NCBI RefSeq assembly: GCF_030646845.1
Contig: NZ_JAUSLE010000058.1
Location: forward strand, 1 to 64,000
Direction: 5' to 3'
DNA length: 64,000 bases
Origin: Rhodoferax sp.
GTDB taxonomy: Bacteria > Pseudomonadota > Gammaproteobacteria > Burkholderiales > Burkholderiaceae_C
In this document: piece by piece, positions 17,786-25,387 of the stretch
How the letters are laid out: the number at the start of each line of letters is the position of its first letter
Numbering within the stretch: the first letter of the stretch is position 1
Program-made: the position numbers and the translations under genes
The notes under the pieces: generated by a model
Told to the model about the DNA's origin: nothing
What the model saw: only the letters and a program-made list of their open reading frames with translations
Databases searched by the model: none

Positions 17786-18240
17786 GCCGGACGCACACGC
17801 ATCAGCACCTGATCGAACTCGACCAGGTCACCGTCGCGGGCCAGGACCTCGACAACCACGCCTTCTACCCTGGCGGAGATCGAATTCATCAACTTCATGA
17901 CCTCAATGATCCCCACGGCTGTGTCCCCGTTGACGCGACCACCGACGGCGACAAAGGGCGCAGCACCGGGCTTGGGGGCGCCATAAAAGGTGCCCAGCAT
18001 CGGAGCTCGGACTTCAAGCAAGGACGTGTCGCCACTGACTTGGGGTGCCGCCACAGGCGCTGAAGCAGAAGCCATCGGCGCCGCCACGGGCGCTGTAGGA
18101 GCGGTGGGAGCTGGGCTCGAGACCGCACCTCCCCTGCGCAGTGACAGCTTAATGCCATCGGCTTCAAGATGCAGCTCATCGAAATGCGAACTGTCCAACA
18201 GTTGCAGCAGACGCTGAACGTCTTCGTGGGAAAAACTCAT
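17782..18240 (-). CDS. Biotin carboxyl carrier protein (AccB-like)
   Basis: A 152-residue biotinyl carrier. An N-terminal AccB-like segment (residues 1-36) is followed by an Ala/Pro linker (40-70) and a biotinyl domain ending EVMKLMNSI, with Lys116 as the biotinylation site. Two ATGs compete: 18246 and 18240. The AAGGAG is only about 2 bp from the first but 8 bp from the second, so I place the start at 18240. It is the first gene of the minus-strand operon and is transcribed divergently from the IclR regulator. It shuttles carboxybiotin between the biotin carboxylase and the carboxyltransferase encoded next. Confidence 0.92.
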   Translation of the reverse strand: MSFSHEDVQRLLQLLDSSHFDELHLEADGIKLSLRRGGAVSSPAPTAPTAPVAAPMASASAPVAAPQVSGDTSLLEVRAPMLGTFYGAPKPGAAPFVAVGGRVNGDTAVGIIEVMKLMNSISARVEGVVVEVLARDGDLVEFDQVLMRVRPA

Positions 18241-18463
18241 GAACATGTCTCCTTGGATGCGACTGCGACTGTGCAGTAAATAAGGAGACACGACACACCA
18301 ACCTGAATGGCAGTGCCCAGTGCTATCTTGTCTCCAGTCGATTTTTTTACACCCCGGCATCTCAGATCCGGGATTGGAGAGAGTATTTGCGGCAAGCAAG
18401 TTCATCAGGTAGGATCACGCACCAGGTTTTCTCCTGGTGAAACTCACTGGAATCCTGCAAATC
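18241..18463. promoter_or_regulatory. Divergent control region between carboxylase operon and iclR-type gene
   Basis: 223 bp between the carrier-protein start and the IclR start; it must hold both promoters. It contains AT-rich patches (around 18335-18350) and, near the regulator, an inverted repeat with 7-bp arms (separate entry). This is the natural site for control of the carboxylase operon by the IclR protein. Confidence 0.6.
18420..18439. promoter_or_regulatory. Inverted repeat, candidate IclR operator
   Basis: CACCAGG, 6-bp spacer TTTTCT, then CCTGGTG: 7-bp perfect arms covering 20 bp. It lies just upstream of the ATG at 18464 and includes a possible GTG start at 18437. IclR-family proteins bind palindromes of about this size near their own start, so autoregulation is plausible; direct evidence is lacking. 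Confidence 0.5.
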
Positions 18464-19273
18464 ATGCGCGAATACAAAGTCAAGACGATTCGTGCCCTGG
18501 ACCGGGGCCTTGAAGTGCTGCTGTACCTGCACCAGGCACGGGCTGCCAGCTTGCATGATCTGTTCCTTGCGACGGACCTCCCGAAGGCCACCTTGACGCG
18601 ATTAGTCGTTACCCTTGAGAAGCGAGGGCTGGTCTGGCAGCGCCTGGCCGACGGCGCCTACATGGCCAGCCACACCCTGCAGCCGCGCGCCGCGCAGCTT
18701 AGTGACGAAAATTATCTGGTCGAGGTGTCGGCTCCGGTGATGGAGCGTCTGTGTCGCAAGGTCAACTGGCCGTCTGTACTTGCCGTCCCGCGCCTCGATT
18801 GCATGGAGGTGATTGAAACCAACCGACCCAAGTCCTACTTCTCGCATGTGCCGGTGGGTCCGATCGGCTTTCGCATCAACATGCTGCGATCTGCGTCTGG
18901 CCGCGCCTACATCGCCTTCTGCAGCGAGAGCGAACGTCAGGCGATGCTGCAGCGCCTGGTGGCCAGCAGCGAGCCAGGCAATTTCATGGCGCGCCAGCCC
19001 GTGATGGTGGAGCGACTGCTCGACGAGACAAGGCGGTTGGGGTACGGACACCGAACCCCTGACTTTGGTGGGCACTTCGACCAGACCCGCAGGGAGTGGA
19101 ACGACGACAGAGACTCGATTGCTGTACCAATCTGGGCGGGTGACGAAGTGATCGCCGCGCTCAATTTGACCTGGATGCACAGGGTGGCGACAGTGCCGCA
19201 AATCGTGAAGAAGCACCTGCCCGAACTCACCGCCGCATCACGAGAGATTTCAATGCGGCTCGTCGGAGCCTAG
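18464..19273 (+). CDS. IclR-family transcriptional regulator
   Basis: A 269-residue regulator. A winged helix-turn-helix occupies about residues 8-70 (RALDRGLEVLLYLHQ, then LPKATLTRLVVTLEKRGLV), followed by an IclR effector-binding domain (about 90-260) with the typical late motif SIAVPIWAGDEVIAALNLTW. The ATG at 18464 gives the usual family start; a GTG at 18437 would add nine residues. The gene is divergent from the carboxylase operon, so it probably senses a pathway metabolite and controls that operon and perhaps the facing SDR/ABC operon. IclR members can repress or activate; the sign cannot be read here. Confidence 0.9.
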   Translation: MREYKVKTIRALDRGLEVLLYLHQARAASLHDLFLATDLPKATLTRLVVTLEKRGLVWQRLADGAYMASHTLQPRAAQLSDENYLVEVSAPVMERLCRKVNWPSVLAVPRLDCMEVIETNRPKSYFSHVPVGPIGFRINMLRSASGRAYIAFCSESERQAMLQRLVASSEPGNFMARQPVMVERLLDETRRLGYGHRTPDFGGHFDQTRREWNDDRDSIAVPIWAGDEVIAALNLTWMHRVATVPQIVKKHLPELTAASREISMRLVGA

Positions 19274-19579
19274 ACCCCGCACGGGTACACCGTCGCGCTC
19301 CTCGCCGCGATGGATCAATCCCTAGTCCACAAGGCAGTCGTATGTACGATCGAAATGACTGTTTTCTCCCTTTAAGTGTGGCTAGTGAATGACTTCAATG
19401 GGCACTGTTGAGTCGGTCGCGACATGCAGCTTCCTGGCAACGCCATCACTCAAATTTCAAACTCCAGATAGCTGCCATTCGCGAAAGTCGGCAGATGGCC
19501 CAGACTTGACCGCCACCTTAGCTCAACGAGCACCCGCTTACGCTGCACAGAGCCGTTCGCACTGCGCTCTTGACCCGTG

Positions 19580-19593
19580 TGTTTACGACTTTA
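19580..19593 (-). repeat. TGTTTACGACTTTA repeat, copy 1 (Tn7-end-like)
   Basis: First of three identical 14-bp direct repeats. On the minus strand, reading away from glmS, it reads TAAAGTCGTAAACA, close to the AATAAAGTCTTAAAC core of Tn7 left-end TnsB sites as I remember them. It lies 54 bp from copy 2. Confidence 0.7.
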
Positions 19594-19647
19594 GGAAATC
19601 GTCTCCAAAATCCAACGCCCCGCAAACCCGCATGGATGCTAGAGGCG

Positions 19648-19661
19648 TGTTTACGACTTTA
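19648..19661 (-). repeat. TGTTTACGACTTTA repeat, copy 2 (Tn7-end-like)
   Basis: Second identical copy. Copies 2 and 3 start exactly 20 bp apart and share two more bases at the 3' side (TGTTTACGACTTTAAT), so they would present on one face of the helix. Confidence 0.72.
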
Positions 19662-19667
19662 ATAACC

Positions 19668-19681
19668 TGTTTACGACTTTA
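19668..19681 (-). repeat. TGTTTACGACTTTA repeat, copy 3 (Tn7-end-like), nearest glmS
   Basis: Third identical copy, 36 bp downstream of the glmS TAG. The bases between it and glmS (19682-19705) would hold the transposon terminus about 25 bp from the stop codon, but no clear TGT terminus is visible there, so the end may have decayed. Confidence 0.72.
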
Positions 19682-19717
19682 ATTGCGCGGAATAATTCAT
19701 AACGATGACGCTTGGCC

Positions 19718-21583
19718 CTACTCCACCGTGACGCTTTTCGCGAGGTTGCGGGGCTTGTCCACATCAGTGCCTTTGGCGCAAGCGGTGTGATAGGCCAGCA
19801 ACTGCAAGGGAACGACGTGCAGCAGCGGCGACAGCTCGCCGTAGTGTTCGGGCATGCGGATGACGTGCAGGCCTTCACCCGACTCGATCCGGGTGTCGGC
19901 ATCGGCCAGCACGTAGAGCACCCCGCCGCGGGCACGTACTTCGTGCATATTGCTCTTGAGCTTTTCCAGCAGTGCGTCGTTGGGGGCAACCGTCACCACC
20001 GGCATGGCAGCGGTGACCAGCGCCAACGGGCCGTGCTTGAGCTCACCAGCCGGGTAGGCCTCGGCATGGATGTAGCTGATTTCCTTGAGCTTGAGCGCAC
20101 CTTCCAGTGCAATGGGGTAGTGCAGCCCGCGGCCCAAAAAGAGCGCATTCTCCATCTTCGCAAAGTCTTCCGCCCAGGCGATGACTTGCGGCTCCAGCGC
20201 CAGCACAGCCTGCAGGGCAGCAGGCAGATGGCGCATGGCTTTGAGGTGGCGTGCTTCTTCCGACTCGCTGAGTCGTCCCCGCGCTTGGGCCAGCGCCAGC
20301 GTCAGCAGGAACAGGCCGGCCAGCTGGGCGGTGAATGCCTTGGTGGAGGCCACGCCGATCTCAATCCCGGCGCGGGTGATGTAGGCCAGCTCGCATTCGC
20401 GCACCATGGCGCTGCTGGCCACGTTGCAGATGGTCAGCGTGTGGGTCATCCCCAGGCTTTGCGCATGACGCAGCGCCGCCAGCGTGTCGGCCGTCTCGCC
20501 CGATTGGGTGATGGTGACCACCAGCGTGCGCGGGTTGGGCACCGAGTCGCGGTAGCGGTACTCGCTGGCTACTTCCACTTGCGTGGGGATTTTTGCGATG
20601 CTCTCCAGCCAGTACTTGGCGGTGCAGCCACTGTAGTAACTGGTGCCACACGCCAGGATCAGGACGGAATCAATGTCCTTGAACACGCGTGCCGCGCTGA
20701 CACTGCCGTCAAACAGTTCCGGCACGATGCCGTCCACGCCTTCCAGGGTATCGGCGATGGCGCGCGGTTGCTCGAAAATCTCTTTCTGCATGTAGTGGCG
20801 ATAAGGCCCCAACTCGGCCGCACCGCTGTGCGCCTGCACGGTCTTGACCGGGCGCTGCGCCGGTGCCACTGGTTTGTGGTTTTTGTCCACCAGCCAGTAC
20901 TTGCCGAGCTGAATGTCCACCACGTCGCCTTCGTCCAGGTACACGATCTGATCGGTGACACCGGCCAGCGCCATGGCATCGCTCGCCAGAAAATGCTCCT
21001 GGCCGTCTTTGCCAATGCCCAGAATCAGGGGCGAGCCTGCCCGAGCGCCGATCAGGCGATGCGGCTCGTCCTTGCAGAACACGGCGATGGCATAGGCACC
21101 GTGCAAGTGCCCAACCGCCGCCTTGACCGCTTCAAACAGGTCACCGTCATACAGGCTGTCGACCAGGTGCGCGATGACCTCCGTGTCGGTCTGGCTCAGG
21201 AACACATAGCCCTTGGCCTGTAGCTGCGCCCGCAGTTCATCGTGGTTTTCAATGATGCCGTTGTGCACCAATGCGATGCGGCCCGGGCGGCTGGCGGCGT
21301 CAGGCCCGGGGCCATGACTGAAATGAGGGTGTGCGTTGTGCACCACCGGTGCACCGTGCGTGGCCCAGCGCGTGTGGGCAATTCCGGTCGTGCCTTCGAG
21401 CTTGGTGGCGCTGACCTGCTCGGCCAGCTCCGCCACGCGGGCGGTACTGCGGGCGCGCTGCAAGCCGTTGGCGTAGACCGCGACGCCACAGGAGTCATAA
21501 CCGCGGTATTCCAGCCTGGCCAACCCCTGCACCAGGATGGGAACGATGTTGCGAACGGATACCGCGCCGACGATGCCACACAT
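19718..21583 (-). CDS. glmS: Glutamine--fructose-6-phosphate aminotransferase (isomerizing)
   Basis: A 621-residue GlmS, converting fructose-6-phosphate and glutamine to glucosamine-6-phosphate, the first step of UDP-GlcNAc synthesis. The protein opens MCGIVGAV, so Cys2 becomes the N-terminal nucleophile of the glutaminase domain (about residues 1-240). Two SIS sugar-isomerase domains follow (GTSYYSGC and, later, [20 protein letters not shown]). The C-terminus NLAKSVTVE is the conserved sequence recognised by TnsD of Tn7. A CTGGAG lies 6 bp before the ATG. It is divergent from an Lrp-type regulator and convergent with the catabolic block. Confidence 0.98.
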   Translation of the reverse strand: MCGIVGAVSVRNIVPILVQGLARLEYRGYDSCGVAVYANGLQRARSTARVAELAEQVSATKLEGTTGIAHTRWATHGAPVVHNAHPHFSHGPGPDAASRPGRIALVHNGIIENHDELRAQLQAKGYVFLSQTDTEVIAHLVDSLYDGDLFEAVKAAVGHLHGAYAIAVFCKDEPHRLIGARAGSPLILGIGKDGQEHFLASDAMALAGVTDQIVYLDEGDVVDIQLGKYWLVDKNHKPVAPAQRPVKTVQAHSGAAELGPYRHYMQKEIFEQPRAIADTLEGVDGIVPELFDGSVSAARVFKDIDSVLILACGTSYYSGCTAKYWLESIAKIPTQVEVASEYRYRDSVPNPRTLVVTITQSGETADTLAALRHAQSLGMTHTLTICNVASSAMVRECELAYITRAGIEIGVASTKAFTAQLAGLFLLTLALAQARGRLSESEEARHLKAMRHLPAALQAVLALEPQVIAWAEDFAKMENALFLGRGLHYPIALEGALKLKEISYIHAEAYPAGELKHGPLALVTAAMPVVTVAPNDALLEKLKSNMHEVRARGGVLYVLADADTRIESGEGLHVIRMPEHYGELSPLLHVVPLQLLAYHTACAKGTDVDKPRNLAKSVTVE

Positions 21584-21730
21584 AGACTACTCCAGAAATT
21601 AATGCGCCAATGGTAAAAGCATGTTGATGAAATAGTTCGTTGAATTTTTAACAAAATTGAATTTGTATTTCATAAAATTTTGCGTTTGTTTAAAAATTAC
21701 ATTTTTATTAAAATAGTGGAACAAATAACG
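21584..21730. promoter_or_regulatory. AT-rich divergent promoter region between glmS and lrp-type gene
   Basis: 147 bp, strikingly AT-rich from about 21640 to 21720 compared with the GC-rich surroundings, with runs such as AAAATTTTG and TTTTTATTAAAAT. It must contain both promoters, and Lrp proteins favour AT-rich, bendable DNA, so autoregulation here is likely. Individual boxes are not assigned. Confidence 0.55.
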
Positions 21731-22201
21731 ATGGATTCAATTGATATCCAACTGCTTGAGCAGCTGCAAAACGACGCATCGCTCAGCAATCAGACCTTGG
21801 CCGCTCGAGTTCACATTTCGCCCCCCACCTGTTTGCGACGCGTCAAGCGGCTGCGCGACGGCGGCCTGATTGAGCGCGAGATTGCGGTGCTCAGCGTAGA
21901 CAAGCTCAGCGTTGTGGCCGGTCATGGCCTGTGCGCGATTGTGGAGATCACGCTGGACCGCCAGGACAATGACGCGCTGGAGGCGTTTGAGAAGCGCGTG
22001 GCCAAGGACGACGCTGTGCAGCAGTGCTACCGCGTCTCACCCGGACCGGACTTCTGTCTGGTGGTGCACACAGCGCATATGCCGGACTACCTGACGCTGG
22101 CGCAGCGGCTGTTTACCAGCGACGCCAATGTGCGCAATGTCAAAACCTTCTTCAGCATCAAGCGCAGCAAATTTGGGGCACGGGTGCCGCTGCCGCTTTG
22201 A
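21731..22201 (+). CDS. Lrp/AsnC-family transcriptional regulator
   Basis: A 156-residue regulator. The N-terminal winged HTH (about residues 1-60) has IDIQLLEQLQNDA and the recognition region ISPPTCLRRVKRL, typical of Lrp; the C-terminal RAM ligand-binding domain (about 65-150) contains YRVSPGPDFCLVV. The ATG at 21731 gives the usual MDSIDIQLL start; the open frame extends 17 codons upstream into AT-rich DNA but without family similarity. Ligand probably an amino acid. Divergence from glmS suggests it may influence amino-sugar synthesis, or merely share a promoter region. It ends 11 bp from the convergent histidine kinase gene. Confidence 0.92.
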   Translation: MDSIDIQLLEQLQNDASLSNQTLAARVHISPPTCLRRVKRLRDGGLIEREIAVLSVDKLSVVAGHGLCAIVEITLDRQDNDALEAFEKRVAKDDAVQQCYRVSPGPDFCLVVHTAHMPDYLTLAQRLFTSDANVRNVKTFFSIKRSKFGARVPLPL

Positions 22202-22212
22202 GTTGAGGGCGG

Positions 22213-22974
22213 TTAGCCCTGGCTCGTCGCACGCGCCAGCGGCAGCGTGAAACTGATGCTGCAGCCCGCATCCGGCGCGCCATTGGCCCAAACAACGCCG
22301 CCGTGTCGTTCCACGATCTTTCGGGTCAGCGCCAGCCCCATGCCGATGCCTTCAAACTCGCGGGCACTGTGCAGACGCTGAAAAGCATGAAACAGCTTGT
22401 CCTTGTATTGCGCATTGAAGCCAACGCCGTTGTCCGTCACAGTGATGGCGCACTGGCCGCTGGCATGCGCCTGCCAGGTGACCTTGATCTCGGCCAACGG
22501 TCGGGGGCCGGTGAATTTCAGCGCGTTGGACAGCAGATGGGTCAACGCTTGCCGTATTAGCGCCGCATCACACTGCAGCGCAGGAAACTCGGGCGCCACC
22601 TGCCAGTCAACGGACCGCCCCGCCAAAGCCGGCGCCAGGGCGATGCAGACATCGCGCACCAGCTCCCCGGCATCCACCCTGGCCAACTGGAAAGTCGCCT
22701 GGGTCAGACGCGACAGTTCCATCAGGCCGTCAATCTGCCGGCCCATCTGCCGTGCGGCATGGCTGACCGTGTCCAGATGTGCCGCAGTGGCCGCGTTGCT
22801 CTGGTCGCCCAGATCTTCCCGGATGATCTGCACATAGGCGTTCACGTGACGCAGCGACGCCCGCAGATCGTGCGACACGGAGTAGGTGAAGTCTTCCAGC
22901 TCCGTGCGCGCCTGGTTCAACTCGCGCTGGAGCAGCTCATTCTCCTGCTGCAAAGCCGCCAGCCTGCCCGTCAT
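22213..22974 (-). CDS. Orphan soluble sensor histidine kinase
   Basis: A 253-residue kinase with no transmembrane segment. A short N-terminal coiled coil (about residues 4-28) leads to a HisKA domain with the phospho-acceptor His35 in YSVSHDLRAS. The ATPase domain has the N box LLSNALKFT, G1 DNGVGF, a FHAFQRLH F-box and G2 GIGMGLALTRKIVERHGG. This HDLRASLR type is common in phytochrome-like and multi-sensor kinases, but here no sensory domain is present and no response regulator is adjacent. The start overlaps the glmU stop by 4 bp, so it is translated with glmU. It may take its input from a partner protein through the coiled coil. Confidence 0.88.
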   Translation of the reverse strand: MTGRLAALQQENELLQRELNQARTELEDFTYSVSHDLRASLRHVNAYVQIIREDLGDQSNAATAAHLDTVSHAARQMGRQIDGLMELSRLTQATFQLARVDAGELVRDVCIALAPALAGRSVDWQVAPEFPALQCDAALIRQALTHLLSNALKFTGPRPLAEIKVTWQAHASGQCAITVTDNGVGFNAQYKDKLFHAFQRLHSAREFEGIGMGLALTRKIVERHGGVVWANGAPDAGCSISFTLPLARATSQG

Positions 22975-24386
22975 TTTGCGGGCCGTTTCCAGTCGGCAAT
23001 GCTCACCTGCTTGGCCCGGGCCACGCTCAAGGCGCCGGGCGGCGTGTCTTTGGTAATGGTGGAGCCGCCGCCGACGGTGCCGCCCGCGCCCAGGGTGATC
23101 GGCGCCACCAGCACGCAGTTGCTGCCGATGTGCACGTCGGCTTCAATCACCGTGCGGTGCTTGAAAGCCCCGTCGTAATTGGCCGTGATGGTGCCGGCGC
23201 CGTAGTTGACGCGCTCGCCCACCGTGGCGTCGCCGAGATAGGCCAGGTGGTTGGCCTTGGCGCCGCGCGCCAGCGTCGAATTCTTCACTTCGACAAAATT
23301 TCCGATATGCACCTCGGCGCCTAACCGGGCGCCCGGTCGCAAGCGGGCAAACGGGCCGACCAGCGCCCCGGCGCCGACTTCCACCGCGTCTTTGCTGCCG
23401 GGTTTGCCACCTTCGATATGGGTGAACGGATGGATGACGGCGCCGGCCCCAATCGTGGCATTGACGATCACGCAGTTGGCCCCGATGCGCACCCCTTCAC
23501 CCAACGTCACCTGGCCCTCAAAGACACAGTTGACGTCAATCGAAACGTCCTGTCCACACTGCAAGTCACCGCGCACGTCAAGACGAGCGGGGTCCGCCAG
23601 ACGGACGCCCTGCTCCATCAGCTGCACCGCCGTGCGCGCCTGAAAAGCCCGCTCCAGCTCGGCGAGTTGCACCGGGCTGTTCACGCCCTCCACCTGCAAG
23701 GCATCGGAGATCTTGTGCGCCACCACCGGCACACCATCGGCCACCGCGAATTTCACGATGTCGGTGAGGTAATACTCGCCCTGGGCGTTCTGGTTGTCCA
23801 GACGCGCGAGCCACGCTTTCAGCCGTGCGGCGGGCACCGCCATGATGCCGCTGTAAACCTCGGGAATCGCCCGCTGCTCGGCGCTGGCATCCTTGTGCTC
23901 CACGATGGCCTGCACGACGTCACCCCGGCGAACAATGCGGCCATAGCCAGTGGGGTCGGCAAAGTCGATCGTCAACAGCGCCAGTTTCTCCCCGCCACAG
24001 GCCGCGATGAGCTGACGCAAGGTCTCGGCCTGCGTCAGCGGCACATCACCCGAGAGCACCACGACAATCCCATCATCGCGCAGCGCCGGCACGGCTTGCT
24101 GCACCGCGTGGCCGGTGCCCAGCTGCGGTTCCTGCCGCACGAAATTTATATCAAATCGGGCTGTAGCCCCCGTGGAATATGCGAGAGATGCTTCAACTTC
24201 GATAGCACCATGACCGGTGATCACCACCACCTGGCGCGCCGACAGTTGCGCTGCCGTGTCCACCACATGCTGCAACAGGGCACGTCCGGCCAAAAGGTGC
24301 AACACTTTGGGCAGCTTGCTCTTCATGCGCGTGCCCTTGCCTGCGGCCATGATGACCACATCCACCGGATTTATATTGGCTGCCAT
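22971..24386 (-). CDS. glmU: Bifunctional GlmU: UDP-GlcNAc pyrophosphorylase / GlcN-1-P acetyltransferase
   Basis: A 471-residue enzyme making UDP-GlcNAc from glucosamine-1-phosphate, acetyl-CoA and UTP. The N-terminal uridylyltransferase domain has VVIMAAGKGTRMKSKLPKVL (residues 10-29); the C-terminal left-handed beta-helix shows hexapeptide repeats and the ending VARAKQVSI.DW. Start ATG at 24386 follows AAGGA/GGAG. Residues about 60-80 (GAIEVEASLAYSTGATARFD region) are encoded by a copy of the interspersed repeat described here and look longer than this loop in other GlmU proteins. The start shares CATG with the divergent lipoprotein gene. Confidence 0.96.
   Translation of the reverse strand: MAANINPVDVVIMAAGKGTRMKSKLPKVLHLLAGRALLQHVVDTAAQLSARQVVVITGHGAIEVEASLAYSTGATARFDINFVRQEPQLGTGHAVQQAVPALRDDGIVVVLSGDVPLTQAETLRQLIAACGGEKLALLTIDFADPTGYGRIVRRGDVVQAIVEHKDASAEQRAIPEVYSGIMAVPAARLKAWLARLDNQNAQGEYYLTDIVKFAVADGVPVVAHKISDALQVEGVNSPVQLAELERAFQARTAVQLMEQGVRLADPARLDVRGDLQCGQDVSIDVNCVFEGQVTLGEGVRIGANCVIVNATIGAGAVIHPFTHIEGGKPGSKDAVEVGAGALVGPFARLRPGARLGAEVHIGNFVEVKNSTLARGAKANHLAYLGDATVGERVNYGAGTITANYDGAFKHRTVIEADVHIGSNCVLVAPITLGAGGTVGGGSTITKDTPPGALSVARAKQVSIADWKRPAK
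24146..24207 (-). repeat. Interspersed ~50-60 bp repeat, family I, copy A (inside glmU)
   Basis: Minus-strand reading: TGCTATCGAAGTTGAAGC..., then GCATATTCCACGGGGGCT and CGATTTGAT. It matches the family pattern (GCTAT, six bases, GTAGCT-like, GCGCA, GGGGGCT). It is in frame in glmU and encodes about AIEVEASLAYSTGATARFD. Confidence 0.7.
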
Positions 24387-25314
24387 GTCTCCATCCTTCA
24401 TATCTTCAGGTTTCTTCAATCGGTTAACTTGTTGCTCCCGAATTATCGGCTGGCTGCTGGCCATCGCCGCGCTTTCGCTGTTGCAGGCTTGCAGCGCCAT
24501 CAAACTGGCCTACAACAATGCGCCGGAGCTTGGCTACTGGTGGCTGGACGGCTATGCTGACTTTGACGACAGCCAGTCCCTGAAAGTGCGCGCGGAGTTG
24601 GCCCGGCTGCAGCTGTGGCATCGGACCGACGAGCTGCCAAAGATCGCCGACATGCTGCAGGAAGCGCGACGACTGGCTGGCGCCGACCTGGGCCCGGCGC
24701 CAGTCTGCGCCCTGTATGCAGAGGCACGCGCCCGGTTCAGCGCCGTCACAGCGCAGGCAGAACGCGCCGCGGTAGAGGTGGCATTGAGTCTTGGTCCTGA
24801 GCAGCTGGCGCACATCGAGCGAAAATTTACGAGGAAGAATGCCGACTGGCGCGATGAATGGCTGGTGATCCCGGCCAGCCAGCGGCTTGAACACCGCCTC
24901 AAAACCAATGTAGAGCGCAGCGAAGATTTCTACGGCCGACTCGAAGAACGTCAGCTCGCCACATTGCGGGCGGGGTTGGAAACTTCCATTTTTGATCCGC
25001 AGCTGGTCTATGCCGAGCGACTGCGACGGCAGCAGGATTTGCTTCAGACTCTGCGCCTGGCCAGTGGTGCCGGGCCCGGTGTGGTGCGCAAACCCGGCCA
25101 GGCCGAAGTGCTCACCGCGCTGCGGGCCTACTTCGATCGCTCTCTCAACTCCCCAAACCCAGCCTACCGTGCCTACAACGACAGGCTTGTTGCCGAGAGC
25201 TGTGCCGTGTTCGCCCAGGTCCACAACAGCACGACCCCGGAACAGCGCAGCCGCGCCGTGCGGCGGCTGGCCGCCTATGAGCGTGATGTCGTGGAGTTGA
25301 GTGGGCAGCGTTGA
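24385..25314 (+). CDS. DUF6279-like lipoprotein
   Basis: A 309-residue putative outer-membrane lipoprotein. A basic n-region, a hydrophobic stretch (IIGWLLAIAALSL) and the lipobox LLQAC give a lipidated Cys near residue 36, followed by SAIKLAYNNAPELGYWWLDG, which I recognise as the opening of DUF6279 proteins. The rest is helix-rich and charged. Function unknown. The only in-frame ATG that keeps the signal is at 24385; it shares the tetranucleotide CATG with the glmU start on the other strand, and no Shine-Dalgarno is visible, so the true start could differ. Its promoter would have to lie inside glmU. Confidence 0.78.
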   Translation: MSPSFISSGFFNRLTCCSRIIGWLLAIAALSLLQACSAIKLAYNNAPELGYWWLDGYADFDDSQSLKVRAELARLQLWHRTDELPKIADMLQEARRLAGADLGPAPVCALYAEARARFSAVTAQAERAAVEVALSLGPEQLAHIERKFTRKNADWRDEWLVIPASQRLEHRLKTNVERSEDFYGRLEERQLATLRAGLETSIFDPQLVYAERLRRQQDLLQTLRLASGAGPGVVRKPGQAEVLTALRAYFDRSLNSPNPAYRAYNDRLVAESCAVFAQVHNSTTPEQRSRAVRRLAAYERDVVELSGQR

Positions 25315-25387
25315 ACAGCGAGCATTTCTGACTTCGGCACGGGGCATCTGACGCAACGCTTCTCGGCTGACCCAGCCCCGCCGACCG

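Larger units (their letters stand above)
19274..19717. other. Intergenic region downstream of glmS (attTn7 position) with Tn7-end-like repeats
   Basis: 444 bp without a credible gene, between the 3' ends of the IclR gene and glmS. The right-hand 140 bp carries three copies of a 14-bp direct repeat (listed separately). The rest (19274-19579) shows no recognisable feature. Being directly downstream of glmS, it is where Tn7 and relatives insert. Confidence 0.65.

Noticed and set aside
16343..18240. Treating the carrier and biotin carboxylase genes as the housekeeping accB-accC pair.
   Set aside because: They are fused by overlaps to a pyruvate-carboxylase-type CT and sit in a regulated catabolic operon, unlike the housekeeping pair.
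19274..19717. tns transposition genes expected beside a Tn7-like end.
   Set aside because: No coding sequence of that kind was found anywhere between the repeats and the window start; only the end-like repeats are supported.
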